Assembly: GCF_008704495.1 (NCBI RefSeq)
Contig: NZ_CP023699.1
Location: 6,138,001-6,202,000 of the forward strand
Source of the DNA: Streptomyces kanamyceticus
GTDB taxonomy: Bacteria; Actinomycetota; Actinomycetes; Streptomycetales; Streptomycetaceae
DNA: 64,000 bases
Direction: 5' to 3'
The notes under the pieces are model-generated. The model saw only the letters and a program-made list of their open reading frames with translations, made no database searches and was not told where the DNA came from. Positions 23,847-34,060 of the stretch are shown here, piece after piece; the first letter of the stretch is position 1; each line of letters starts with the position of its first letter. The position numbers were made by a program, and so were the translations under genes.

Positions 23847-24425
23847 TTAGGACTTGGGCTTGGCGGGGAGGTAGGGGTGGTGCGAAGGGAGGTCGAGGTC
23901 CGAGGGGAGCAGGGCGCCGACCCAGCTGTCGCGGAGGGTGCCCTTGTTCAGTAGGCCGCCGCGGAGCGTGCCCTCGATGGTGAAGCCCGCCTTCTCGACG
24001 ACGGCACGCGAGCCGGTGTTGCCGACCTCGGCGCGCCACTCCAGGCGCGTGCAGTGCAGGTCGGTGAAGGCCCAGCGGGCCAGGCCGAGCACGGTCTCCG
24101 TCATGTAGCCGCGGCCCCGGTGCTCCTTCGCGGTCCAGAAGCCGATCTCCCAGGTGCCCGAGCGCGGGTGGTGCAGGCTCGCGGCGGCGAGCAGCGGGCC
24201 GCCCTCCAGGGGGCGTACGGCGAAGGTGTACTCGGTGTCGTACCGCCAGCCGTCCGGGACCATGCGGTTGATGAAGCCCTCGGCGTCCGCGCGGGCGTAC
24301 GGCGAGGGGATCGTGGTCCAGCGCTGGACGTCGGGGTCCTGGCAGGCCTCGTAGGTCTCGCCGGTGTCGGCGGACGTGAAGGTGCGCAGGCTCAGCCGCT
24401 CGGTGGTCAGGGTGACGGACTCCAT
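23847..24425 (-). CDS. GNAT-family N-acetyltransferase (RimJ/RimL type)
   Basis: 192 residues from ATG 24425. LTTERLSLRTFTSADTGETYEACQDPDVQRW is the RimJ/RimL N-terminal pattern, and GFWTAKEHRGRGYMTETVLGLARWAF plus VGNTGSRAVVEKAGF are the acetyl-CoA and C-terminal motifs. Likely substrates are protein N-termini or small amines. It is divergent from secA. An upstream extension to 24521 overlaps the secA promoter and has no ribosome site. Confidence 0.88.
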   Translation of the reverse strand: MESVTLTTERLSLRTFTSADTGETYEACQDPDVQRWTTIPSPYARADAEGFINRMVPDGWRYDTEYTFAVRPLEGGPLLAAASLHHPRSGTWEIGFWTAKEHRGRGYMTETVLGLARWAFTDLHCTRLEWRAEVGNTGSRAVVEKAGFTIEGTLRGGLLNKGTLRDSWVGALLPSDLDLPSHHPYLPAKPKS

Positions 24426-24670
24426 CAGGCGATTCTGCGGGGGCGTGGTCCTGGTGGCCAGCCTTTTTCGCCGGTGACGGTGATCACCGAACGCACCTTC
24501 GTGATCACAACTCCGCAGCACTCATGGGCACAACCCGGCACCTTCGGCGCTCCTCGCCCGTTGACCTCATGGCAGACCTCCCGGCGCAGCCGGGTCCTCG
24601 CATACGATGGCCGTTGCCCAACGAGTAAAACCGACCATGCCAGGCCCGACCGGCAAGGAGACCAACCCCC

Positions 24671-27508
24671 GTGTCCGTCCTCTCGAAGATCATGCGTGCA
24701 GGCGAAGGCAAGATCCTGCGCAAACTGCACCGCATCGCGGACCAGGTCAACTCCATCGAAGAGGACTTCGTCAGCCTCTCCGACGCCGAGCTGCGCGCGC
24801 TTACCGATGAGTACAAGGAGCGGTTCGCCGACGGCGAGACGCTCGACGACCTGCTGCCCGAGGCTTTCGCGACGGTCCGTGAGGCCGCCAAGCGCGTCCT
24901 GGGCCAGCGCCACTACGACGTCCAGATGATGGGCGGCGCCGCGCTGCACATGGGCTACGTCGCCGAGATGAAGACCGGCGAGGGCAAGACCCTGGTCGGC
25001 ACGCTGCCCGCGTACCTGAACGCCCTCTCCGGCAAGGGCGTCCACCTGATCACGGTCAATGACTACCTGGCCGAGCGCGACTCCGAAATGATGGGCCGCG
25101 TCCACAAGTTCCTGGGCCTTCAGGTCGGCTGCATCCTGGCCAACATGACGCCGGCCCAGCGTCGCGAGCAGTACAACTGCGACATCACGTACGGCACGAA
25201 CAACGAGTTCGGCTTCGACTACCTCCGCGACAACATGGCGTGGTCGCAGGAGGAACTGGTCCAGCGCGGCCACAACTTCGCGATCGTCGACGAGGTCGAC
25301 TCGATCCTCGTCGACGAGGCCCGTACGCCGCTGATCATCTCCGGCCCCGCCGACCAGGCCACCAAGTGGTACGGCGACTTCGCCAAGCTGGTCACCCGCC
25401 TCACCAAGGGCGAGCCCGGCAACCAGTTGAAGGGCATCGAGGAGACCGGCGACTACGAGGTCGACGAGAAGAAGCGCACCGTCGCCATCCACGAGTCCGG
25501 CGTCGCCAAGGTCGAGGACTGGCTGGGCATCGACAATCTGTACGAGTCGGTGAACACGCCCCTGGTCGGCTACCTCAACAACGCCATCAAGGCCAAGGAG
25601 CTCTTCAAGAACGACAAGGACTACGTCGTCATCGACGGCGAAGTCATGATCGTCGACGAGCACACCGGCCGTATCCTCGCGGGCCGCCGCTACAACGAGG
25701 GCATGCACCAGGCGATCGAGGCGAAGGAAGGGGTGGACATCAAGGACGAGAACCAGACCCTGGCGACCATCACCCTGCAGAACTTCTTCCGCCTCTACAA
25801 GCGCGACGGCTACGACAGCGGCCTCTCCGGCATGACCGGTACGGCCATGACCGAGGCCGCCGAGTTCCACCAGATCTACAAGCTGGGCGTCGTGCCGATC
25901 CCGACGAACCGGCCCATGGTCCGTGCCGACCAGTCCGACCTGATCTACCGCACCGAGGTCGCCAAGTTCGCGGCCGTCGTGGACGATATCGCCGAGAAGC
26001 ACGAGAAGGGTCAGCCGATCCTGGTCGGTACGACCTCCGTGGAGAAGTCCGAGTACCTCTCCCAGCAGCTCTCCAAGCGCGGGGTCCAGCACGAGGTGCT
26101 GAACGCGAAGCAGCACGACCGCGAGGCGCCGATCATCGCCCAGGCCGGTCGCAAGGGCGCCGTCACCGTCGCCACGAACATGGCCGGACGAGGCACCGAC
26201 ATCAAGCTCGGCGGCAACCCCGACGACCTCGCGGAGGCGGAGCTGCGCCAGCGCGGCCTCGACCCCGTCGAGCACGTCGAGGAGTGGGCCGCGGCGCTGC
26301 CCGCCGCCCTGGAGAAGGCCGGGCGGTCCGTCAAGGCGGAGTTCGAAGAGGTCAAGGACCTGGGCGGGCTCTACGTCCTCGGTACCGAGCGGCACGAGTC
26401 GCGGCGCATCGACAACCAGCTGCGCGGTCGTTCGGGACGTCAGGGCGACCCCGGCGAGTCCCGCTTCTACCTCTCGCTCGGTGACGACCTGATGCGGCTC
26501 TTCAAGGCGCAGATGGTCGAGCGCGTGATGGCCATGGCCAACGTGCCGGACGACGTGCCGATCGAGAACAAGATGGTCACGCGCGCGATCGCCTCCGCCC
26601 AGTCGCAGGTCGAGCAGCAGAACTTCGAGACCCGGAAGAACGTCCTCAAGTACGACGAGGTCCTCAACCGGCAGCGCGAGGTCATCTACGGAGAGCGTCG
26701 GCGCGTCCTGGAGGGCGAGGACCTCCAGGACCAGGTCACGCACTTCATGGACGACACCATCGACGCGTACATCGCCGCGGAGACCGCCGAGGGCTTCGCC
26801 GAGGAGTGGGACCTGGACCGGCTGTGGGGCGCCTTCAAGCAGCTCTACCCGGTGAAGGTCACCGTCGACGAGCTGGAGGAGGCGGCGGGCGACCGCGCGG
26901 GCCTCACCGCGGAGTTCATCTCCGACTCCATCAAGGACGACATCCACCAGCAGTACGAGTCGCGTGAGGAGCAGCTCGGCTCCGACATCATGCGGGAGCT
27001 GGAGCGGCGCGTCGTCCTCTCGGTGCTCGACCGCAAGTGGCGTGAGCACCTCTACGAGATGGACTACCTCCAGGAGGGCATCGGCCTCCGTGCCATGGCG
27101 CAGAAGGACCCGCTGGTCGAGTACCAGCGCGAGGGCTTCGACATGTTCAACGCCATGATGGACGGCATCAAGGAGGAGTCCGTCGGCTACCTGTTCAACC
27201 TGGAGGTCCAGGTCGAGCAGCAGGTCGAGGAGGTTCCCGTCGAGGACGCGGCGACGTCGCTCACGAAGGACGGGGCGCAGGACGCGGTTCCGGCGGGTGC
27301 TGGTGCCGCTCGGCCGGAGATCCGCGCCAAGGGGCTCGAGGCTCCGCAGCGTCCGGACCGGCTGCACTTCCAGGCGCCCAATGCCGAGGGCGGCATCGAC
27401 GAGGGTGACTTCGCCACGGATGGTGACGGTGTCCGGTCCGAGTCGGACGGGATGACGCGGGCGGAGCGGCGCAAGGCTCAAAAGGGCGGGCGGCGCCGCA
27501 AGAAGTAG
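24671..27508 (+). CDS. secA: Preprotein translocase ATPase SecA
   Basis: 945 residues from GTG 24671 with AAGGAG upstream. It drives export of unfolded proteins through SecYEG. Seen are Walker A in [13 protein letters not shown] (about residue 102), the DEAD-like [24 protein letters not shown] cross-linking domain, [16 protein letters not shown] (second NBD), the helical wing and scaffold, and an Asp/Glu-rich C-terminal tail ending in a basic [11 protein letters not shown]. The tail lacks the Cys-rich zinc motif of E. coli SecA, as usual for actinobacterial SecA1. An essential housekeeping gene. Confidence 0.98.
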   Translation: MSVLSKIMRAGEGKILRKLHRIADQVNSIEEDFVSLSDAELRALTDEYKERFADGETLDDLLPEAFATVREAAKRVLGQRHYDVQMMGGAALHMGYVAEMKTGEGKTLVGTLPAYLNALSGKGVHLITVNDYLAERDSEMMGRVHKFLGLQVGCILANMTPAQRREQYNCDITYGTNNEFGFDYLRDNMAWSQEELVQRGHNFAIVDEVDSILVDEARTPLIISGPADQATKWYGDFAKLVTRLTKGEPGNQLKGIEETGDYEVDEKKRTVAIHESGVAKVEDWLGIDNLYESVNTPLVGYLNNAIKAKELFKNDKDYVVIDGEVMIVDEHTGRILAGRRYNEGMHQAIEAKEGVDIKDENQTLATITLQNFFRLYKRDGYDSGLSGMTGTAMTEAAEFHQIYKLGVVPIPTNRPMVRADQSDLIYRTEVAKFAAVVDDIAEKHEKGQPILVGTTSVEKSEYLSQQLSKRGVQHEVLNAKQHDREAPIIAQAGRKGAVTVATNMAGRGTDIKLGGNPDDLAEAELRQRGLDPVEHVEEWAAALPAALEKAGRSVKAEFEEVKDLGGLYVLGTERHESRRIDNQLRGRSGRQGDPGESRFYLSLGDDLMRLFKAQMVERVMAMANVPDDVPIENKMVTRAIASAQSQVEQQNFETRKNVLKYDEVLNRQREVIYGERRRVLEGEDLQDQVTHFMDDTIDAYIAAETAEGFAEEWDLDRLWGAFKQLYPVKVTVDELEEAAGDRAGLTAEFISDSIKDDIHQQYESREEQLGSDIMRELERRVVLSVLDRKWREHLYEMDYLQEGIGLRAMAQKDPLVEYQREGFDMFNAMMDGIKEESVGYLFNLEVQVEQQVEEVPVEDAATSLTKDGAQDAVPAGAGAARPEIRAKGLEAPQRPDRLHFQAPNAEGGIDEGDFATDGDGVRSESDGMTRAERRKAQKGGRRRKK

Positions 27509-27545
27509 GGCGGACGCGGCGTAGCCGCGGGACGTCGTAGTCGGA

Positions 27546-27571
27546 GGGGCCGGGCCTTTTGGGTCGGCCCC
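27546..27571 (+). terminator. Stem-loop after secA
   Basis: GGGGCCG (27546-27552) pairs with CGGCCCC (27565-27571) and is followed by a T-rich stretch CTTTGGCTTGGGCTTTT. It lies between the convergent secA and Rv3235-family genes. Confidence 0.8.
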
Positions 27572-27600
27572 TTTGGCTTGGGCTTTTCTATGGGGGTCTT

Positions 27601-28074
27601 CTAGGGCGCGCGTTCCGTTTCCACCGCCGTGCAGCGCCACCTTCTGTCCGCGCCCCGGTGCAGCCTGAACGCCAGCGCCCTGAGCCTCGGGCCCGTCGCG
27701 ATGCGGGCGAAGACCTCGTACGTCTCGGGGTGCGGCTGGTAGTGGCCGATGCGGTGGATCGTGGGGCGGTGGCCGCCGTCCGTGCCGAGGGGGCGGAGTT
27801 CCGCGAGGCGGGCCAGGTCGTCGAAGGCCGTGTTGGCGATGTGGCGGGCCACCCAGTGCATGGGGCGTTGGCCGCTGAGCACCAGGACCAGGCGTTCGGC
27901 GAAGAGTTCCGTGGGGTGCGGGGGTGGCTGGGCCGGGATCGCGGACGGGGCCGTGAGGGGTGGTGGTTGGCGGGTGGGGCTGGGGCGGCGGCTGTCCGTG
28001 CGGGTCGGTGGGCGGCCCGCGGGCGGGCGGCCCGTGGGTGGGCGTCGGCGTGGCCTGGTCATCACCTTGCGCAT
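27601..28074 (-). CDS. Rv3235-family protein
   Basis: 157 residues from ATG 28074, behind a strong AGGAGGTCCC. A Pro/Arg-rich N-terminus (about 1-55) is followed by a compact domain (FAERLVLVLSGQRPMHWVARHIANTAFDDL ... HYQPHPETYEVFARI ... ALAFRLHRG... W C AVE) that matches the Rv3235 family found beside secA in actinobacteria. Function unknown. The hydrophobic-basic pattern could bind nucleic acid or SecA; this is inference only. Confidence 0.8.
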   Translation of the reverse strand: MRKVMTRPRRRPPTGRPPAGRPPTRTDSRRPSPTRQPPPLTAPSAIPAQPPPHPTELFAERLVLVLSGQRPMHWVARHIANTAFDDLARLAELRPLGTDGGHRPTIHRIGHYQPHPETYEVFARIATGPRLRALAFRLHRGADRRWRCTAVETERAP

Positions 28075-28388
28075 GGGACCTCCTGCGATACCGGTAAGTA
28101 ACTTTTCCGCTGGGGATCTTGTACGGCGGGCGCGGCAGGGGTCGCAAGGGATCGGCGAGGGTGGGGGCGGGGGCTTCCGGATTCACCTATCCGGGTGGCC
28201 GGGGGCCTCGGAAGTGCGGTGGACGCTGGGCGGTACCGGGTGAATGCCGGGACGCGCGTCGACGGTTCCGGCCGTGGTGGGGGCACCTCGAAGGGGGACT
28301 CCCGCACGTATCCTGGGCCTCTCAACGGCCACGAAGGCTCTCAGTGGGCACGAAGGCCCTCTGCGGCCACGAACGAAAGCGGTCAGTC
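28075..28388. repeat. Intergenic region with three 19-bp tandem repeats before the DUF6912 gene
   Basis: In the 314-bp gap between divergent genes, GGCCACGAAGG (28327), GGGCACGAAGG (28346) and GGCCACGAACG (28365) recur at exactly 19-bp intervals and end 13 bp before ATG 28389. The remaining DNA shows no gene. The repeats may be an operator array or a recent local duplication. Confidence 0.75.
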
Positions 28389-28895
28389 ATGCGCGTCTAC
28401 GTTCCCCTGACACTGCCCCGGCTCGCGGAGGCGTACAAGGCCGGGGAGGTGGCGCCCGGGCCGCTGGTCGCCTACGCCGTGACGCCCGCGCTGCGCGAGT
28501 GGTACGTCTCCGATGACATCGAGGAACTGGAGTACGCGGCGTTGAACCGGGCGGCGGCGGCGTCGCTGCGGCTGGTGGCGGGGGATCCGGAGGCGGCGCG
28601 GCGACGGGTCGTGCTGGCGGCGGACGTGCCGGACGGGGTGGCGGTGGCTGATCCGGACCGGGGTCTTGACCAGGGGGCGCTCGGGGAGGTGCGGATCGCG
28701 GCGGGGCTCTCGTTGGGGAAGGCCGCGGCGGTGCATGTGGACGCGGGGGACGCGGAGGGGGACGTGCGGGCTGCGGCCGCCGCGTTGGGGGCGGCGGATC
28801 AGGGGGACGATGATGCGCGGTTCGTGGTGGACGGGGCGGAGGACCATGAGCTGCTCTGGTTCGCCACGCAGGAGATTCCGGGGCTGATCGCCTGA
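28389..28895 (+). CDS. DUF6912 family protein
   Basis: 168 residues from ATG 28389. The N-terminus MRVYVPLTLPRLAEAYKAGEV and C-terminus DHELLWFATQEIPGL match DUF6912, a small alpha/beta protein in Streptomyces next to secA. No catalytic motif is visible. Acidic residues cluster in the C-terminal half. The start is fixed by the family and by the 19-bp repeats that end just upstream. Its role is unknown. Confidence 0.8.
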   Translation: MRVYVPLTLPRLAEAYKAGEVAPGPLVAYAVTPALREWYVSDDIEELEYAALNRAAAASLRLVAGDPEAARRRVVLAADVPDGVAVADPDRGLDQGALGEVRIAAGLSLGKAAAVHVDAGDAEGDVRAAAAALGAADQGDDDARFVVDGAEDHELLWFATQEIPGLIA

Positions 28896-29126
28896 GGGGG
28901 CTGGCGGGGGCGCCTTGGGCCGTGTCCGCCTTGGCCGCGGGGTGCGTCCGTCTGCGACGGGGGGCCCGCGAGGGCTGCGCGCCCCCGTCCCGTCCTTCGG
29001 CACCGGGGGCCTGCCCCCACCGGCACCGTGGCTTGTGCTCCCGTTCCCGCTCCTCGGCGACGGGGGCTGTGCCCACCCGTTCCGCCCTGCGGAACAATTG
29101 CCCACAGCGCCGGGTAGCGTTTGGGT

Positions 29127-29798
29127 ATGGGGAAGCTGTTGCGCGGGGCGCATATCGTGTGGGACTGGAACGGGACCCTCCTGCATGACATACACACCGT
29201 GATCGAGGCCACGAACGCCTCGTTCGCGGAGATCGGGCTCGAGTCGATCACGCTGGAGAGGTATCGCGATCTGTACTGCGTACCGATTCCCAAGTTCTAC
29301 GAGCGGCTGATCGGACGGCTGCCGAGTGACGAAGAGTGGCGGGTCATGGACGCCGTCTTCCACAAGCATTACTGGGCCCGGGTGGAGAGTTGCGGGCTGA
29401 CCGAAGGGGCCGCGCGGCTCCTTGCCGAGCGGCGGGCCGACGGGCGTACGCAGTCGTTGTTGTCGCTGGCTCCGCACGAGCACCTCGTGCCGATCGTGCG
29501 CAGGCACGGGATCGAGGAGCACTTCGTGCGGATCGACGGGCGGACCGACGATTCGCATGCGGGCAAGGCCGAGCGGATGGTGCGTCACCTGGACGCGCTC
29601 GGAGGGGCGGTCGCCGTGGAGCGGGTCGTCGTCGTGGGGGACGCCGTGGATGACGCCGTGGCCGCCGCTCACGTGGGGGCCAGGGCCGTTCTGTACACCG
29701 GGGGTTCGCACAGCAGGCGGAGCCTGGAGGTCGCCGGGGTGCCGGTGGTGGACAGTCTCGCGGAGGCCGTCGCGGAGGCGGAGCGGCTCGCGGCCTGA
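29127..29798 (+). CDS. HAD-superfamily hydrolase
   Basis: 223 residues from ATG 29127; the start at 29121 (TTG) is less likely. Motif I is DWNGTLLHD (nucleophile Asp about residue 13); motif II is LLSLAPHEHLV; motif IV is VVVGDAVDDAVAAAHVG. The cap inserted between motifs I and II is of the Gph/phosphoglycolate-phosphatase type. The substrate cannot be told. A ribosome site is weak, so it may be leaderless. It lies 231 bp after DUF6912. Confidence 0.88.
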   Translation: MGKLLRGAHIVWDWNGTLLHDIHTVIEATNASFAEIGLESITLERYRDLYCVPIPKFYERLIGRLPSDEEWRVMDAVFHKHYWARVESCGLTEGAARLLAERRADGRTQSLLSLAPHEHLVPIVRRHGIEEHFVRIDGRTDDSHAGKAERMVRHLDALGGAVAVERVVVVGDAVDDAVAAAHVGARAVLYTGGSHSRRSLEVAGVPVVDSLAEAVAEAERLAA

Positions 29799-29918
29799 CG
29801 CGATCCCCGCGAGTGGTTTCGGAGGACTCCGTTCACGCTCCGCACCGTTCTGCGTACGCTGTGGTGGGATCCTCGGCGGGATGAGCCTTGCGGGACGACG
29901 TGACGGGGGCGGTAGCGC

Positions 29919-32225
29919 ATGGGTTTCGGCTTCGGGCAGCGGCGGGGCGGGCAACTGCCCGCCGAATTGACCTCGTTCGTCGGGCGAGTGGACGAACTGA
30001 CGCAGGTGCGGGCGGCGTTCACGTATGCGCGGCTCGTCACGCTGGTCGGGCCCGGCGGGGTGGGCAAGAGCCGTACCGCGCTGCGGGCCGCCGCCGGGCT
30101 CGGGGAGCGGTTCCCCGATGGCGTGTGGCTGGCCGAGCTGTCCGCGTTGCGGGATCCGGAGCTGATCCCCGCCACGCTGGCCGCGGTGCTCGAACTGCCC
30201 GAGCAGTCGGGGATGGCGCCGCTGGACGCGGTGGTGGCCCATCTGCAGGGGCGGCGGCTGCTCATCGTGCTGGACACGTGTGAGCATCTGGTCGACGCCT
30301 GCGCGATGCTGTCGGACATCTTGCTGCGCGAGGCCGCGGACGTGTGTGTGCTCGCGACCAGTCGGCAGCCGTTGGACGTGCCGGGGGAGCACTGCTGTCC
30401 CGTGGCGCCGCTGGCGCCCGACGATGCCGTGGAGCTGTTCGCCCAGCGGGCGGCTTCCGTGGTGCCGGGCTTCGCGGTGCGCGAGGGGAACCGCGAGCAG
30501 CTGCTCGCGCTGACCCGGCGGCTCGACTGCATTCCGCTCGCCCTGGAACTGGCCGCCGTGCGGCTGCGGGCGGTGTCCATCGAGGAGCTGGTCGCGCGGC
30601 TCGACGACCGCTTCCAGGTGCTCACCGGAGGGCGGCGCACGGCGCTTTCGCGCCATCAGACCCTGCGTACGGCCATCGACTGGTCCCATGAACTGTGCAC
30701 TCCCGCCGAGCAGTTGCTGTGGGCCCGGCTTTCGGTGTTCGCGGGTTCGTTCGAGCTCGCCGCGGCCGAACAGGTCTGCGGGGGCGGCGAGTTGCCCGTG
30801 GGAGAGGTGCTCGGGCAGCTCATCGGGCTCGTCGACAAGTCCGTGGTGCAGCGGCTCGGCGAGTCGGGGAACCGTTACCGGCTGCTCGACACCCTGCGGG
30901 AGTACGGGGCCGAGCGCCTCGGCGCGGTCGAGGGCGACGGGGGCGCGGCGCTGCGGGCCAGGCACTTCGCGTACTACCGGGATCTCGGGCGGCGCTTCGA
31001 GGAAGGTTTCTTCAGCGACCGGCAGCCCGCCCTGCACCGCGCGGTCGGCGCGGAGATCGCCGACCTGCGGGCCGCCCTCGAATACGCGTACGCGACCGAG
31101 GGGCGGGCGGCGGAAGGGCTCAGGCTCGCGGCCCGGCTCTGGCCGTACTGGCGTGCCTCCGGAGCGCTCTCCGAGGGCGGGTACTGGATGGAGAAGGGCC
31201 TGGAGCTGGTCCCCGAGGACTGCACGGCGCGGGCCTGGGGGCTCCTCGCGACGGGCGCCTTCGCCGTATGGACCGCGGACCTCGCGACGGCCGTCGAGCG
31301 GATGGCGCTCTCCCTGGAGTCCGCGGTGCGCGCGGGCGACGAGGAGGTGGCGCTCTTCGCCGAGGGGTACGCCAGTGGGCTCGCGGCGCTGTGCGGCGAG
31401 GAGACGGGGCTCGCCGCACTGGAGGACGTACGACGCCGGATGCTGGCGAACGGCACCCTCCTCGGCCTGGTGGTGATGGGGTACGAAGGCGCGCTGCTGC
31501 GGGCGGTCCTCGGGGACACCGAGGGGGCGCTCGACCTGTGCGGGCAAGGGCTCGCGCGCCTGGAGGGCACCGGCGAGCGCCAGATCTACGGGTCCACGCT
31601 CATGGCCCAGGGGCTCGTGCAGTGGCTCGCCGGGGAGCGGGCCGCGGGCGTCGCGTCGCTGTGCCGTGGGCTCGAGGCGGCGAGCGAGGTCGACGAGGTC
31701 CTGGTGGCCGCGATGTGCTGCCACGGTCTCGCGTGGGCGGCCGCGCGGGACGGGCGGCAGGTGCGGGCGGCCTGGCTCTTCGGGTACGCGGAGAACGCGC
31801 GGCGGCTCGGTGGCGACCCCATCGGCATGCTGCCCACGCTCCTGGAGCAGCAGGAGGCGACGCGCAAGGCGGTGCGGGAGGCGCTGGGCGCGGGCCCGTT
31901 CGAGCGCTGGCACGCGGTGGGCGCGCGGCTCTCCGGGCAGCAGGTGCTCGACGCGGTGCGGGCCGACGTGGACACCCCGGGCAGGCCGCCCGCCCAGCGC
32001 GGCGGGCGGCGGGCCACGGGCGCCGACGTGCTCACGCGGCGCGAGCGCGAGGTGGCGGTCCTGGTGGCGCAGGGTCTTTCCAACCGGGAGATCGCCGAGC
32101 GTCTGGTCATCTCGAAGCGGACCGCGGACGCGCACGTCGAGCACATCCTCGCCAAGCTGGGCGTCGGCTCGCGGACGGAGATCGCCGCGGCCACGGAGAT
32201 CGCGGGCGTGGCGGAGGCGGGGTAG
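29919..32225 (+). CDS. Large ATP-binding LuxR-type regulator
   Basis: 768 residues. The N-terminus has an AAA/NB-ARC-like ATPase with Walker A GPGGVGKS (about 44-51) and Walker [12 protein letters not shown], followed by a winged-helix arm ([31 protein letters not shown]). A long alpha-solenoid/TPR-like region follows, and the C-terminus is a LuxR HTH ([36 protein letters not shown]). It fits the STAND-type regulator class close to the AfsR/LAL families. Its targets are unknown, and it has no clear regulatory partner nearby. The extreme 3' end is the apparent source of the downstream tandem repeat. Confidence 0.9.
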   Translation: MGFGFGQRRGGQLPAELTSFVGRVDELTQVRAAFTYARLVTLVGPGGVGKSRTALRAAAGLGERFPDGVWLAELSALRDPELIPATLAAVLELPEQSGMAPLDAVVAHLQGRRLLIVLDTCEHLVDACAMLSDILLREAADVCVLATSRQPLDVPGEHCCPVAPLAPDDAVELFAQRAASVVPGFAVREGNREQLLALTRRLDCIPLALELAAVRLRAVSIEELVARLDDRFQVLTGGRRTALSRHQTLRTAIDWSHELCTPAEQLLWARLSVFAGSFELAAAEQVCGGGELPVGEVLGQLIGLVDKSVVQRLGESGNRYRLLDTLREYGAERLGAVEGDGGAALRARHFAYYRDLGRRFEEGFFSDRQPALHRAVGAEIADLRAALEYAYATEGRAAEGLRLAARLWPYWRASGALSEGGYWMEKGLELVPEDCTARAWGLLATGAFAVWTADLATAVERMALSLESAVRAGDEEVALFAEGYASGLAALCGEETGLAALEDVRRRMLANGTLLGLVVMGYEGALLRAVLGDTEGALDLCGQGLARLEGTGERQIYGSTLMAQGLVQWLAGERAAGVASLCRGLEAASEVDEVLVAAMCCHGLAWAAARDGRQVRAAWLFGYAENARRLGGDPIGMLPTLLEQQEATRKAVREALGAGPFERWHAVGARLSGQQVLDAVRADVDTPGRPPAQRGGRRATGADVLTRREREVAVLVAQGLSNREIAERLVISKRTADAHVEHILAKLGVGSRTEIAAATEIAGVAEAG

Positions 32226-32600
32226 CGGGCGTGGCGGTCGTGGGGGCGGAGCTGGGGTGGCGGCCGGGGTGATCGTGGGCGTGCCGGAAGTGGGGTGGCG
32301 GCTGCCGAGATCGCGGGCGTGGGGGAGCTGGGGTAGTGGTCGGGGTGATCGTGGGCGTGCCGGAAGTGGGGTGGCGGCCACGGAGATTGTGGGCGTGGTG
32401 GGAGCTGGGGTAGTGGTCGGGGTGATCGTGGGCGTGCCGGAAGTGGGGTGGCGGCCACGGAGATTGTGGGCGTGGTGGGAGCTGGGGTAGGGGTCGGGGT
32501 GATCGCGGGCGTGCCGGAAGTGGGGTAGCGCCGCGGAGATCGTGGGCGTGGCGGAGCGGGTAGCGCCGCGGAGATCATGGGCGTGGCGGAGCCGGTGGCG
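32201..32600 (+). repeat. Iterated 76-77-bp repeats derived from the 3' end of the LuxR-type gene
   Basis: The block CGGGGTGATCGTGGGCGTGCC recurs at about 32265, 32341, 32418 and 32495, intervals of 76, 77 and 77 bp, and each unit holds two related sub-units around GAGATCGTGGGCGTGG. Two shorter units of about 35 bp follow (GTAGCGCCGCGGAGATC at about 32525 and 32560). The sub-unit resembles the final codons of the LuxR-type gene at 32201-32225 (GAGATCGCGGGCGTGGCGG), so the array appears to have grown from that end. It contains no gene. Confidence 0.85.
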
Positions 32601-33014
32601 GCCGGGTCCGGGGCGGCCGGGGTCCGGGGCCGTCCCGGTGGTCGATGGGGCCCCGAGGTCAGTGGGCCCGGGGCCGGTGAGCCCGGGGGCCGGGGGACCC
32701 GGGGAGTGGGCGCGGAGCCTGCCCTCGCCGACAAGGGCAGGCGGCCGCGTCGACCGATCCGCGGTGCGGCGTGCGGGCGGGGTGCCTTGCCATGACAGCC
32801 GTGGGGGATGGACCAGGCATGCCACACCCCGCCGCACGTTGCCGCTGCCCCAGGCGGGGCGGCGCACCAGAAGCCTGCCGTTCACGGAGGCGTCCCGCCA
32901 TCGGTATGCGGCAGGATCCGCATACCGATGTGAGGGCGGGCGCGGAGGTCCGTATACCTAGCGGAAGGTGAAGGTCCGGGTCCGGATACGGATCGGAACC
33001 TGTTCCCGGAGCCC
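32601..33014. other. Gene-free region with a 13-bp palindrome
   Basis: The 414 bp between the repeat array and the PfpI gene carry short open frames of poor codon quality. The notable item is CATCGGTATGCGG (32899-32911) and CCGCATACCGATG (32918-32930), a perfect 13-bp inverted repeat with 6 bases between, and further GGTCCGTATAC / TCCGGATAC motifs at 32956-32990. The dyad may be an operator or the terminator of the LuxR-type gene. Confidence 0.7.
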
Positions 33015-33581
33015 TTACGTCACCGGTGCCTTGGCCCGAAGCACCGTCAGGAATTCCCTCATCCAGCCCGAGTGGTCCGGCCAGGCGCGGGCCGAGACCA
33101 GGGTGCCGTCCACCACCGCCTCCGCGTCCTGGAACGTCGCGCCCGCCGCCTGCATGTCCATCTCCAGGGCGGGGTACGCCGTGACCCTGCGGCCGCTGAG
33201 GCCGCCGATCGCCGCCGTCAGGAGCGGGCCGTGGCAGATCTGCGCGACCGGCTTGTCCGAGTCGAAGAAGGACTTGAGGATCTTGCGGAGCTCGGGGTCG
33301 TTGCGCAGGTACTCCGGGGCCCGGCCGCCGGGGATCACCAGCGCGGCGTACTGGCCGGGATCCACCTCCGAGAAGGCGAGGTCCGCGGGCCAGGTGTAGC
33401 CGGGTTTCTCCGTGTAGGTGTCGAAGCCGGGCTCGAAGTCGTGCACCACGAACTGCAGCTTCTTGCGGGCGGGGGCGGCGATGTGGACGTCGTACCCCTC
33501 CTCGCGCAGCCGCTGGTAGGGGTAGAGGACCTCCAGCGACTCCGCCGCGTCACCGGTCACTATCAGGATCTTGGCTGCCAT
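33015..33581 (-). CDS. DJ-1/PfpI-family protein
   Basis: 188 residues from ATG 33581 behind GGGAGCGAG. AKILIVTGDAAESLEVLYPYQRLREEGYDVHIAAP is the PfpI start with the conserved Glu (Glu14); VAQICHGPLL carries the nucleophile Cys116 and adjacent His. Family members act as proteases, chaperones or deglycases, with uncertain physiological substrates. Long upstream in-frame extension (to 33950) has no ribosome site and crosses the gdh promoter. It is divergent from the glutamate dehydrogenase gene. Confidence 0.9.
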   Translation of the reverse strand: MAAKILIVTGDAAESLEVLYPYQRLREEGYDVHIAAPARKKLQFVVHDFEPGFDTYTEKPGYTWPADLAFSEVDPGQYAALVIPGGRAPEYLRNDPELRKILKSFFDSDKPVAQICHGPLLTAAIGGLSGRRVTAYPALEMDMQAAGATFQDAEAVVDGTLVSARAWPDHSGWMREFLTVLRAKAPVT

Positions 33582-34060
33582 CGGCGCTCGCTCCCCGAGT
33601 CCGTCGCGCGTGTGCGTTGCCGTCCTGCTCAACGTGCATCCCCGCGTCCGGTTTGCCAAGGGGGCCTTACCGGCATCCGCGCCCCGCCGGACTGTGCAAA
33701 CTGTCAAAGTTCGCCCCCCGCTTTTGTACACATACGGCTCATGACGGTTCCCCGGTGCGGGGCGATAGCCTTGACCCGTGATCAGCGCGATATCCCGCGG
33801 GGGCGCGAGTGCCCCCGCCCTTCGCCCGGGGACCACGGAGGACATCCGTGCCCGGGCCATCGCTGACGCTTCTTCGCGGTGCGGCCGACCCCGCCGAGCA
33901 ACCCATCTGTCAGCGAAACCGCTGAAGATGGCGGATAACCGCCCGCTCAACTCTCACCGCGGCATAACGTCGATCTCGGCCGGAGACCCCGCGCCCCGGC
34001 GTCATGTCACATCACTTCCTTCTACGTCACGCAACGGCGCGCGACAGGAGTCAGAGGACA
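33582..34060. other. Divergent promoter region between pfpI-like and gdh genes
   Basis: The 479 bp hold no gene. There is a perfect 8-bp hairpin, GCGGGGGC (33797-33804) and GCCCCCGC (33811-33818) with a 6-base loop, about 240 bp before the gdh start. The remaining DNA includes AT-richer patches near 33720-33740 suitable for a promoter. Confidence 0.6.

Noticed and set aside
24425..28186. Very long minus-strand open frame opposite secA
   Set aside because: High GC makes antisense frames open; the plus strand has the full SecA domain set and the minus product has no recognisable domain.
32265..32560. CRISPR-like regular repeats
   Set aside because: Units are contiguous and related throughout, with no unique spacers and no cas genes; they are tandem duplications.
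28383..32885. 1500-codon minus-strand frame across DUF6912, HAD and LuxR-type genes
   Set aside because: It crosses three well-supported plus-strand genes and the tandem repeat; no domain.
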